In this document: one piece after another, positions 6,877 to 12,914 of the stretch | Position numbering within the stretch: position 1 is the stretch's first letter | Layout: each line of letters opens with the position of its first letter | Assembly (NCBI GenBank): GCA_964648215.1 | Contig: CAZYMF010000076.1 | Coordinates: 1-20,478 of the forward strand | Direction: 5' to 3' | DNA from: CAZYMF01 sp964648215 | GTDB taxonomy: Bacteria > Desulfobacterota > Binatia > HRBIN30 > JACQVA1 | DNA length: 20,478 nucleotides | The notes under the pieces: generated by a model | Database searches by the model: none | The model's input: the letters and a program-made list of their open reading frames with translations, nothing else | Told to the model about the DNA's origin: nothing | Program-made: the position numbers and the translations under genes

Positions 6877-7980
6877 TCACCCTGCCGTCTGCTCCTGCAC
6901 GCGGCGGCGTATGATCTTGCCCGCCGCGGTGCGCGGGAAGTCGCCGACGAAATGAATCGAGCGAGGAACCTTGAAGCCCGCCAGCTCCCGGCGCGCGTGC
7001 GCGGCGAGCTCCGCGGCGCTCACGTTCATGCCCGCGCGCACGCGGACGCACGCTGCCACGGCGTGTCCCCAGCGCGCGTCCGGCACGCCGAACACGCACG
7101 CCTCCGCCACGGCCGGATGCCGCTGCAGCGCCGCTTCGATCTCGCTCGGGTAGATGTTCTCGCCGCCGGAGATGATTCGGTCGTCGCGCCGGCCGAGGAC
7201 GTAGAGGAAGCCGTCGCCGTCGAGACGGCCGATGTCTCCCGTGCGCAGGCCGAGGCGGTTTCGCTCCGGCTCGGGACCGCCGACGTATCCCGGACTGACG
7301 GTCGGCCCGCGGACGACGATCTCACCGACCTCGCCCGGCGCCAGCGGACCTTTCGGTCCTTCGATGCAGACCTCGGTGCCGAGCAACGCCTTGCCTGCGG
7401 AACCGAGCTTGCGCACCGCATCGCGCGGCGCCAGCGTCGCCACCTGCGACGCGGCCTCGGTGAGGCCATAGGTCTGCACCACCGGAACCCCGCGCGCCGC
7501 GCAGGTCTGCAGCAGCGACGGCGGCGCCGGACCGCCGCCGAGGAGAACGCAGCGGAGCCAGCTCGGATAGGGACGTTCGCCGCGCGCGTCGAGCATTCGC
7601 TGCAGCATGTTCGCCACCACCGATAGGATGGTGACGCGATCGCGATCGATGCAGTCGTTGACCCGTTCGGGATCGAACCCGTCGTGGACGACGATCGCGG
7701 TGCCGTAGATCACGCCGCGCAGGAGGATCGACAGCCCGCCGACGTGGCAGAAGGGCAGACACGCCAACCAGCGATCGTCGGCGTGCACGCCGAGATTGAA
7801 GGCCGATCCCACGGCGCTCCACAGATGGTTGCCATAGGTCAGCAAGGCTCCCTTCGGATGCCCTGTGCTCCCGGATGTGTAGATGATGCTGTGAGTCGTG
7901 CCGAGGTCGATTCGAGCCGGAGGCATGGCGTCGTCGGCGGGCAGATCGTTCCAGGCGCCGTCGACACGGATGGCCCGCCA
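6877..7980 (-). CDS. menE: o-succinylbenzoate-CoA ligase (MenE-like), 5'-truncated at a junction
   Basis: The C-terminal ~367 residues of an ANL ligase that fits MenE of menaquinone synthesis best. Motifs: IIYTSGSTGHPKG, CLPFCHVGGLSI, QTYGLTEAASQ, RTGDIGRLDGDGFLYVLGR, and GGENIYPSEIE, with the C-terminal lysine in AAGKIIRRR. Family members carry roughly 100-130 residues before the point where homology starts here (WRAIRVDGAW, about 7980). Upstream of that point the DNA encodes a MenG-type methyltransferase in another frame, so the native start and N-terminal lobe are missing. Nearest in-frame ATGs are 8040 (inside methyltransferase sequence) and 7926. Without the N-lobe it should be inactive. 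A real deletion or an assembly collapse are both possible. Other CoA ligases are alternatives for the family call, but the MenG neighbour favours MenE. Confidence 0.8.
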   Translation of the reverse strand, partial: WRAIRVDGAWNDLPADDAMPPARIDLGTTHSIIYTSGSTGHPKGALLTYGNHLWSAVGSAFNLGVHADDRWLACLPFCHVGGLSILLRGVIYGTAIVVHDGFDPERVNDCIDRDRVTILSVVANMLQRMLDARGERPYPSWLRCVLLGGGPAPPSLLQTCAARGVPVVQTYGLTEAASQVATLAPRDAVRKLGSAGKALLGTEVCIEGPKGPLAPGEVGEIVVRGPTVSPGYVGGPEPERNRLGLRTGDIGRLDGDGFLYVLGRRDDRIISGGENIYPSEIEAALQRHPAVAEACVFGVPDARWGHAVAACVRVRAGMNVSAAELAAHARRELAGFKVPRSIHFVGDFPRTAAGKIIRRRVQEQTAG

Positions 7981-8596
7981 CCTCGTCCTCGGGCGGGAGG
8001 TAGACGGTCGAGCGGGGCAGGTAGGCGTAGGCCGCGGCATCGGAGAGCAGGCCGCCGACGAAGGGTACGACGCGGCGGAAGTAGAACGCGTGTCCCCACC
8101 GGCTGAGGCGATGCGTCGGCTCGTCGACCTCGAGCAGGACGAGGCGACCGCGGGGGGCGAGCACGCGCGCCGCTTCGCGCAGGACGGTGGTGATCGAAAC
8201 GAAGTTGCGCAGGGCGAAGGCGCTGGTCACCACCGTGGCGCATCCCGAACGGAACGGTAGTGCTGCGGCGTCGGCCCGTGCGAGGCTCACGCGGGGCAGT
8301 GGCCGGTGGCGGGCCGCTGCCAGCATGCCGGCGGCGAAGTCGATGCCGATGGCGGCCGCGCCGGCGTCGGCGGCGAGCCGGCACATGTCGCCGGTACCGC
8401 AGCCGAGGTCGACGACGCGATCCCCTGGTCCGATGCCGGCGACGGCCACGGCGGCGCGGCGCCAGCGCTGGTCGAGGCGGAAGGTGAACAGGCGGTTGAG
8501 CAGGTCGTAGCGCGGCGCAATGCGATCGAACATCGCCTGCACCACGGCTGCCTTCTCGTCCGCCGGCGGCAGACCCGGCGGCAGGGCTAGCGCCAC
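7981..8596 (-). CDS. menG: MenG/UbiE-type methyltransferase, 3'-truncated at a junction
   Basis: The first 205 residues of a class I SAM-dependent C-methyltransferase of the demethylmenaquinone/ubiquinone type. Visible: MFDRIAPRYDLLNRLF (22-37), the SAM motif VVDLGCGTGD (61-70), the UbiE signature FALRNFVS (126-133), and PRSTVYLPPEDE (194-205), which normally precedes a last helix-strand of about 30 residues ending in a GG-containing motif. That end is absent: the frame continues into MenE DNA read out of frame as far as 7322. The start is a GTG at 8596 that overlaps the stop of the MerR gene by 10 nt, implying translational coupling. It should perform the last methylation in menaquinone synthesis if the intact gene exists. 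Confidence 0.82.
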
Positions 8597-9321
8597 GTGA
8601 CCTCCAGGCGCCCGCCGTCGACGACGGCCTCGGCGGCTTCCAGTGCCTTGTGGTCGCCGCGCGCGCGCAGGCGATCGAGGGCGCGGTTGATCAGGGTGCG
8701 CTGGAAGTGGAGGGCGACGAGGGTGGTGACCGCGGGCAGAAGCTGGCGGAAGACGTCGGCGACGGCGTCGGGCTGCGGCTCGGCCTGGTGCACGTAGCGG
8801 TCGAAGAGGTCGATGGCCCCGTCGGCCACCTGCTCGACGCCCTTGGCGTGGCGAATGGCCAGGCGCAGGATCTCATCGAGTGGGAAGCCGCGCTGCAGAA
8901 CCTCCATCCCCGCGCGCATGAGCTGCACCTCGGCCTCGCCGTAGCGGGGCTCTCCGCCGGTTGCCGGCCGCAGCAGCCCGGCGCTCTCGATGGCAACCAG
9001 CAGGGGCTCGGGCACGCCCGCGCGGCTGGCCACTTCGGCGCGCGTCAGCGTCCGCTCACCGCCTTGCTCGGCCACGGCCGAAAGCAGCGCGTCGGTGGTC
9101 GATCGCGAGCGCGAGCCGAGCAGACGCTTGATCACCGCCAGCGGCAGCCCTTGCGACTGGTGGCGGCGAATCTGTTTCAGCCGCGACAGGTGGGCCTCGG
9201 AGTACACCGCCTCGCGCTTCACCCGCTTCGGCCGCGGCAACAGCCCCTTGGCCTGGTAGAAGCGAACCGTGTCGACCCGAACCCCCGCCGCCTTCGCCAG
9301 CTCCTCGACCCGGTATTCCAT
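8587..9321 (-). CDS. MerR-family regulator with two tandem MerR-type HTH domains
   Basis: A 244-residue regulator. Residues 1-70 are a classic MerR winged helix (YRVEELAKAAGVRVDTVRFYQ, GLLPRPKR, Y/F-rich wing, GLPLAVIKRLL). A second, more divergent copy follows at about 92-160 (LTRAEVASRAGVPEPLLVAI, GLLRP, RYGEAEVQLMRAG, GFPLDEILRLA). The remaining 85 residues are helical, with no cysteine cluster, so a metal sensor is unlikely; the effector is unknown. Its ATG abuts a 27-bp palindrome lying over its own promoter, indicating autoregulation. It overlaps menG by 10 nt, so the regulator and the quinone genes form one transcript, and control of menaquinone or lipid-quinone supply is the reasonable inference. 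Confidence 0.9.
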   Translation of the reverse strand: MEYRVEELAKAAGVRVDTVRFYQAKGLLPRPKRVKREAVYSEAHLSRLKQIRRHQSQGLPLAVIKRLLGSRSRSTTDALLSAVAEQGGERTLTRAEVASRAGVPEPLLVAIESAGLLRPATGGEPRYGEAEVQLMRAGMEVLQRGFPLDEILRLAIRHAKGVEQVADGAIDLFDRYVHQAEPQPDAVADVFRQLLPAVTTLVALHFQRTLINRALDRLRARGDHKALEAAEAVVDGGRLEVTWR

Positions 9322-9348
9322 GAGCGATTACTCTAAGAGTAATCGCTC
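9322..9348. promoter_or_regulatory. 27-bp palindromic operator at the MerR gene start
   Basis: Perfect 13-bp arms, GAGCGATTACTCT (9322-9334) and AGAGTAATCGCTC (9336-9348), around a single A. It begins at the base next to the MerR start codon and covers the -10 box and most of the spacer, as MerR operators do. The spacer (17 bp) is shorter than the 19-20 bp of classic MerR-activated promoters, so repression of its own gene fits better than activation. Confidence 0.8.
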
Positions 9349-9358
9349 GTAACGTCAA
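9330..9358 (-). promoter_or_regulatory. Leaderless promoter of the merR-menG unit
   Basis: On the minus strand: TTGACG (9353-9358, 5/6), exactly 17 bp, TAGAGT (9330-9335), then 8 nt to the ATG at 9321. No Shine-Dalgarno can fit because the palindrome fills the space up to the ATG. This is the best-supported of the leaderless promoters in the window. Confidence 0.6.
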
Positions 9359-9442
9359 TCGGGGTTCGAGACAGGACGGGTCCCCGTGTGGAGGCATTGA
9401 GCGCCGATCCCAACGATCTCGGGGAAGGGCCGAGGCCAGCCG

Positions 9443-9889
9443 TCAGCGCTGGCGGGCGCGCCCGGCCGTTACCGTTGGAATTGCCAAAATCTGAATCGTC
9501 AGCGACTTGGCAAGAAGCCCAAAGTCGCGGTGGTTGAGGGTGACGACGGCGGCGCCGTGCCGGCGTGCGGTCAGCGCAATGAGCGCGTCATTTTGAAATT
9601 CGCGGCGCTTGCTGATTTCCCAATGCTCGGCGTCACCGATCGAGCGTATGAGCAGCCCGGCGTCCCACCAGTCTTTCAGCGTGGGTTCCCAGCAGTGTTT
9701 CGCCAAGCGATGTAACTCGTCCACGAGCTTGACGGCTCGAGGCGTGTGCGTCCCACGTCGCAGCTCGGACAGGACGACGGCGGAATGACGAATGATGAAG
9801 GCCCGGCGGATATCGGCTAGGGCTTCGCTCGACAGGCTTCCTTCCCAGTGCGCTACGTAGACACCCGTGTCCAAGATGGCCCAGGCCAC
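9443..9889 (-). CDS. vapC: VapC-type PIN-domain toxin
   Basis: A 148-residue PIN-domain protein, expected to be a metal-dependent ribonuclease. The acidic active-site residues are all in place: D7 (AILDTGVY), E42 (VVLSELRRG), D101 (FQNDALIAL) and D122 (NHRDF). The GTG start at 9889 follows the stop of the upstream antitoxin gene by 6 nt, so the two form a standard antitoxin-toxin operon. Target RNA is unknown. The active site is intact, so the toxin is probably functional. Confidence 0.9.
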   Translation of the reverse strand: MAWAILDTGVYVAHWEGSLSSEALADIRRAFIIRHSAVVLSELRRGTHTPRAVKLVDELHRLAKHCWEPTLKDWWDAGLLIRSIGDAEHWEISKRREFQNDALIALTARRHGAAVVTLNHRDFGLLAKSLTIQILAIPTVTAGRARQR

Positions 9890-9895
9890 GGTTAA

Positions 9896-10093
9896 TCAGC
9901 TCGTCTCGAAGCTACCGGGCTGGAGCTTGCCGTGCGTTCGTCTCATGAACTGCCAGAATTCTTCCATCTCGGCGACGCGTTGCACGGCGACACGAACCGC
10001 CTCGGCTTCGGTCCTCGCGCCGAGCGCCTTCTTGGCCCGGCGGACAGCCGTCTCATCGATGAAGAAAGCCTTGCGCTTGAGGTTGGAGGACAT
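9896..10093 (-). CDS. vapB: VapB-type antitoxin
   Basis: A 65-residue protein with the shape of short VapB antitoxins: a basic N-terminal strand and helices that resemble a ribbon-helix-helix (KRKAFFIDETAVRRAKKALG, then TEAEAVRVAVQRVAEME), and a C-terminal tail with aromatic residues (FWQFMRRTHG) that would wrap into the toxin. It should neutralise the PIN toxin encoded next to it and repress the operon. A promoter-like pair of boxes lies directly upstream. The start is ATG at 10093. Confidence 0.87.
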   Translation of the reverse strand: MSSNLKRKAFFIDETAVRRAKKALGARTEAEAVRVAVQRVAEMEEFWQFMRRTHGKLQPGSFETS

Positions 10094-10099
10094 GGTGCG

Positions 10100-10128
10100 A
10101 GCCTACTCCTACAGGCATATCAGATCAA
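10100..10128 (-). promoter_or_regulatory. Candidate leaderless promoter of the vapBC pair
   Basis: On the minus strand: TTGATC (10123-10128), 17 bp, TAGGCT (10100-10105), then 6 nt to the ATG at 10093. A GGAGT within the spacer is too far from the start to act as a ribosome site if transcription begins as predicted. Confidence 0.4.
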
Positions 10129-10212
10129 GAATTCATATGCCTCTACCGACGAGGGTGACCGGCGCCAGCACGAGGTCAAGGCCTTCCGTGTGCCGATGGG
10201 CGAGAGAGTCTG

Positions 10213-10863
10213 TTACAGCGTGCGCCGCAGCGTGCGCACGCCCGGTGTCTTGTACACGGCTTCGAACTCCGGATCGCGCTTCTCGTCGACCACCGCGTAG
10301 CCGGCCTTCTCGTAGGCCTTCTGCGCCGAGTCGTTGCCGATGAACACGCCGATGTCCGACACGGTCGCGCCTTTGTCGCGGCCTCGCTGCATGATTTCCA
10401 CCATCAGCGCGTCGACGAGCCCGCGGCGCCGGTACTGGGGCAGTGTCGCCACGTCCTCGATGATCCACGCTCCCGGCACGTGCTCCGGTGCCACCTTCAG
10501 GATCGTCAACGCGCGCTCGAGCGCTGCCGGGTCGTGTTCGTAGCCCGTCGCCGCATCGGCCTCGGTCATCCCGTCGCGCAGCCTCGCTCCTCCGTGCTCC
10601 TCGTCGAAGTAGCCCGACAGCGCCGCAGCCGGCTCGCCGTCGACCTCCGCGACGAGGAACAGGGAGAGGTGCGTCCAGTGGGTCGCCTTCGACGTGGTCA
10701 GCGCTTCGAGGTAGCGCAACAGTTCCGCGTCCGTCCCCGGGCGGAGGAAGTCCCAGAAACCCTTTTCGAGGTGGGATCGGAACGCGGTGAGGATCACCCA
10801 GGCGATGAACTCGGCGTGTTTCTGCTGTGCGTCGACAATCCTGAAATTCGTCCGTGCGTGCAT
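10213..10863 (-). CDS. GNAT-family N-acetyltransferase
   Basis: A 216-residue acetyl-CoA-dependent acetyltransferase. The acetyl-CoA pyrophosphate loop is seen in WIIEDVATLPQYRRRGLVDALM (R/Q-x-x-x-R-G type), followed by a motif-B-like stretch with IGNDSAQKAYEKAGY. The N-terminal third binds substrate and gives no clue to its nature. Start ATG 10863 is supported by GGAGGTGAT, a near-perfect anti-16S match, ending 1-2 nt before the ATG; a GTG at 10869 lies inside that site. It sits between two toxin-antitoxin pairs but lacks its own adjacent ribbon-helix-helix antitoxin and is longer than TacT-type toxins, so an ordinary small-molecule or protein acetyltransferase is more likely. Confidence 0.88.
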   Translation of the reverse strand: MHARTNFRIVDAQQKHAEFIAWVILTAFRSHLEKGFWDFLRPGTDAELLRYLEALTTSKATHWTHLSLFLVAEVDGEPAAALSGYFDEEHGGARLRDGMTEADAATGYEHDPAALERALTILKVAPEHVPGAWIIEDVATLPQYRRRGLVDALMVEIMQRGRDKGATVSDIGVFIGNDSAQKAYEKAGYAVVDEKRDPEFEAVYKTPGVRTLRRTL

Positions 10864-10989
10864 GATCACCTCCCGGCGGGCGATCCGAGCCTAGCACGGC
10901 GGTGCGCCCAAGGCACCTTTGCCGCCCGCGGCCACGAAGTGGGGCTCTGCCTTCCCGGGTTGGGCGGCCCCGGTCGCCGATTTGCGGGC

Positions 10990-11009
10990 ATGTACAATCT
11001 GATGTACAT
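10990..11009. promoter_or_regulatory. Operator-like palindrome and -10 of the Phd-VapC pair
   Basis: ATGTACA (10990-10996) and TGTACAT (11003-11009) form a perfect 7-bp inverted repeat with a 6-nt centre. A TACAAT -10 box (10993-10998, 5/6) lies within it. Phd antitoxins repress through such palindromes, so this is probably the autoregulatory site. It also means that the three ATGs inside it are unlikely to be the translation start. Confidence 0.5.
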
Positions 11010-11016
11010 GACGTGC

Positions 11017-11295
11017 ATGTCTCGTCGGTGCTCCGTCGCCGAAGCGCGCGCGCAGCTCCCGTCGATCCTCGACGAGGTCGAGTCCGGGTCCAGCGTCGAG
11101 CTGACCCGACGCGGTCGAGCGGTCGCCGTCGTGGTCTCGGTGGAGGAGTACGAGCGGCTTCGCGCCGAGCGCGTCGACTTCAAGGACGCGTACGACCGGT
11201 TCCTGAAGAACCACCGCTTGGCCGAGATCGGTGTCGACAAGAGCTTCGCCAAGCGAGCGCGAGATCGGGCCCCCGGACGCAAGGTCGACCTGTGA
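11017..11295 (+). CDS. Phd/YefM-type antitoxin
   Basis: A 92-residue antitoxin. The start of the family fold is plain: CSVAEARAQLPSILDEVESG, then VELTRRGRAVAVVVSVEEYERL, which is the Phd/YefM dimerisation and DNA-binding part. The C-terminal 45 residues, rich in Lys/Arg/Asp, should bind the toxin. I chose ATG 11017 because the family normally begins 4-8 residues before the S-V-A-E-A-R motif and because the in-frame ATGs at 10990, 11002 and 11008 overlap the operator palindrome. No clear Shine-Dalgarno is present. Its stop overlaps the GTG of the toxin gene by 4 nt. Confidence 0.88.
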   Translation: MSRRCSVAEARAQLPSILDEVESGSSVELTRRGRAVAVVVSVEEYERLRAERVDFKDAYDRFLKNHRLAEIGVDKSFAKRARDRAPGRKVDL

Positions 11296-11711
11296 CGCTG
11301 CGCTACCTTCTGGACACGAACATCGTGTCCGAGCCCGTTTCCAAGAAGCCGAACCCGAAGATCGTCAAGAAGATCCGGCTTCTCGGTGGCCGGTGCGCCA
11401 TCGGCGCCCCGATCTGGCACGAGCTCAAGTTCGGCTGTGATCGCCTTCCGAAAGGAAAGCGCCGGAGCGCGGTCGAGAGCTACCTCACGGAGGTCGTCCG
11501 CATCTCGCTGCCAACCTTGCCCTACGATCACGTTGCCGCGACCCGCCACGCGCTCGAGCGTGTGAAGCTGGAAAGGACGGGTATGCCAGGACCGTTTGTC
11601 GACGGCCAGATCGCGGCGATCGCGTTGGTGAACAACTTGATCCTCGTGACCCGCAACACGCGGGACTTCGAACGATACGAAGACCTGATTGTCGAGGACT
11701 GGTCCGTCTGA
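11292..11711 (+). CDS. vapC: VapC-type PIN-domain toxin of the Phd-VapC pair
   Basis: A 139-residue PIN-domain ribonuclease. Active-site acids: D8 (LLDTNIVSE), E44 (IWHELKFG), D104 (FVDGQIAAIA) and D125 (TRNTRDF), all intact. It starts at GTG 11292, sharing 4 nt with the antitoxin stop (GTGA), so the two are translationally coupled. It differs clearly in sequence from the VapC at 9443-9889, so the two modules were not created by a local duplication. The 3' flank runs within 50 bp into a tandem repeat and gene debris. Confidence 0.92.
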   Translation: MTLRYLLDTNIVSEPVSKKPNPKIVKKIRLLGGRCAIGAPIWHELKFGCDRLPKGKRRSAVESYLTEVVRISLPTLPYDHVAATRHALERVKLERTGMPGPFVDGQIAAIALVNNLILVTRNTRDFERYEDLIVEDWSV

Positions 11712-11757
11712 ACGCACAGGCCGCGCGCTCGCGCCGCTTACTTCCACTTTCAGGGGC

Positions 11758-11787
11758 TGACCCCCCAAAATGTGACCCCCCAAAATG
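11758..11787. repeat. Tandem 15-bp repeat at the break of a methyltransferase gene
   Basis: Two exact adjacent copies of TGACCCCCCAAAATG (11758-11772 and 11773-11787). The left flank reads CAGGGGCTGACCCC, a small hairpin. On the minus strand the copies read CATTTTGGGGGGTCA. The unit lies exactly where the methyltransferase homology stops, so it marks a rearrangement joint. It looks like a remnant of a REP-like or transposon-end repeat; I see no transposase. Confidence 0.7.
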
Positions 11788-12206
11788 GTGACGCACGCGG
11801 ACACCGTGGCCTGTGGTGCAGCGACGGACCGCATTTCGTCAACGGCGGCCTCGGAGTCGGGAAAGAAATTCAAAGCGAGCAACGAGGTGACGCTGCCGTA
11901 GCCCCCGGGGCGGCGCGGAAGGCTCCCAACTCCCGCGGCGACGAAAGAAATGCGGGTATCAAGAGAATGTGCTCGAGCGAACTCGATGAAGCGTTCCGCG
12001 GGATCGCAGCCTGCGACAGACGCTGGGTCGGCCTGGCTGCAGATCGCGTTCGCAAGCGATCCAGTGCCACACCCAACATCTAACCAGTGAACGCGGCGGG
12101 GGATCCGTAACCAGGAGACGAACTTAGGCGCGAGCAGGCGGCTCCAGCGACCCATGAAGCCCTGGTACGCAGACCCGGCTGTCCATTGATCTCGAACGTC
12201 GGTCAT
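11788..12206 (-). pseudogene. SAM-dependent methyltransferase, 3' end lost
   Basis: About 139 residues from ATG 12206 match the front half of a class I methyltransferase: AYQGFMGRWSRLLAPKF, the SAM motif WLDVGCGTGSLA, an acidic second strand (VAGCDPAERF) and DSEAAVDEM. Homology stops at SACV (about 11790), where the tandem repeat begins; the frame then stays open by chance antisense to the Phd-VapC genes as far as 10866. About half of the usual 250-270 residues is missing. The ATG overlaps the end of a toxin-gene stump, so the 5' end is also a joint. Probably non-functional. Confidence 0.75.
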
Positions 12207-12328
12207 CCCCTGGCCTCTTCTCGTGGCCGGAGACCCAGATCGCGAACGTTCACTGCATCCAAGGCGAACTGCTTGCGAATCCACGGACAAAGCTTCGGAG
12301 AGATGTGGGCATCCACCCAGAGGATCAG
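12203..12328 (-). pseudogene. Stump of a DUF5615 PIN-like toxin gene
   Basis: Immediately after the DUF433 gene, in another frame, the minus strand encodes ILWVDAHISPKLCPWIRKQF and then VNVRDLGLRPREEARG before a stop (12203-12205). This matches the first 40 residues of DUF5615 PIN-like proteins (LWVDAHLSP, then V-RDLGL). The rest, about 60-80 residues with the remaining acids, is gone. No ATG/GTG/TTG begins the frame; a CTG at 12326-12328 is the only candidate. Its stop overlaps the ATG of the methyltransferase remnant. Confidence 0.7.
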
Positions 12329-12549
12329 GGGACGACCACGGCATGGCTGACGCGGCTGCTCGCAAACCGCAAGCAAGCATAGACGTCCTCGAGTTCAAGA
12401 TCGGGATGCTCCCTGACGATCTGCTTCGGCGTCATGCCCGAAGCAAGAAGCTCCAAGACGTCGGATACACGAATCCGCATGCCGCGAATGCACGGACGCC
12501 CGCCGCATTGCCGTGGGTTGACGGTGATTCGATCCATCAGCTGAGCCAT
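12325..12549 (-). CDS. DUF433-family antitoxin-like protein
   Basis: A 74-residue DUF433 protein with the full family pattern: RITVNPRQCGGRPCIRGMRIRVSDVL, then LASGMTPKQIVREHPDLELEDVYACLRFA. These are helix-turn-helix antitoxin-like proteins, usually encoded directly before a DUF5615 PIN-like toxin gene, as here. The partner toxin is reduced to a stump, so this is an orphan antitoxin. Start: ATG 12549, or ATG 12537 (four residues shorter), which matches the usual family start; no Shine-Dalgarno helps. A TAGAGA box ends 6 nt before ATG 12549. Confidence 0.88.
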   Translation of the reverse strand: MAQLMDRITVNPRQCGGRPCIRGMRIRVSDVLELLASGMTPKQIVREHPDLELEDVYACLRFASSRVSHAVVVP

Positions 12550-12914
12550 GCTCGTTCTCTAGCACAGGTCGGAGGTCCAGCCGAAGGGAAGCCTTCGGGC
12601 TTCCCCCGCTCTTGCTCGTAAGGCCGGTGCGCTCGGCCACAGAACCGCTGCCAAGTCGCCGGGCCCGGTGAAGGGATACAAGTCCCCAACTCCACAAACA
12701 GCGCGGCTTCCGCTTTGTCGGCCCGGCGATCGGTTACGCCTTCATAACAGGCCGTGGGCATGGTCAATGACCACGGCGCCACTTGCTTCCGTCACCGCGA
12801 GCTGCGCTAAGGCACGGCTGCAGTCTGCTGAAGGGGTAGCCAACGGGATCGCCACCATTCACCCTTCCGCACTCACCATTCAGGCGTCAGACCCGCATGT
12901 ACTACCTCGATCCA
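12550..12914. other. 365-bp stretch without a recognisable gene
   Basis: Between the DUF433 gene and the membrane protein gene I find no supported coding region. An 81-residue minus-strand frame at 12537-12782 has no family resemblance. The stretch appears less GC-rich than the flanks and contains a strong hairpin at 12586-12605, two scattered copies of ACCATTCA near 12855-12885, and no tRNA-like fold. It may hold further gene debris of the accessory patch. Confidence 0.5.
12586..12605. terminator. Strong UUCG-loop hairpin
   Basis: GGGAAGCC (12586-12593) and GGCTTCCC (12598-12605) pair perfectly around a TTCG tetraloop, one of the most stable RNA hairpin types. No T-run follows on either strand. 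It lies about 40 nt upstream of the DUF433 ATG. A terminator of an eroded upstream gene or a repeat element are both possible. Confidence 0.5.

Noticed and set aside
7322..7975. A 220-residue C-terminal extension of the MenG methyltransferase.
   Set aside because: It is MenE DNA read in the wrong frame; the protein is Arg-rich nonsense while the other frame has an intact ligase core.
10213..10863. The GNAT gene as a TacT-type toxin.
   Set aside because: At 216 residues it is longer than such toxins and has no ribbon-helix-helix antitoxin gene directly before it; a 119-bp space and a separate promoter divide it from vapB.
11701..11800. An insertion sequence at the tandem repeat.
   Set aside because: No transposase gene, no terminal inverted repeats and no target duplication can be seen; only the two 15-bp copies remain.
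10866..12398. A 510-codon minus-strand frame covering the DUF5615 stump, methyltransferase and the complement of Phd-VapC.
   Set aside because: It is a composite: real homology exists only at 11788-12206, and the part opposite the toxin-antitoxin genes is an antisense shadow.
12537..12782. An 81-residue minus-strand frame upstream of DUF433.
   Set aside because: No family pattern, no ribosome site, and it runs through a strong hairpin into the DUF433 start; possibly gene debris but not supportable.
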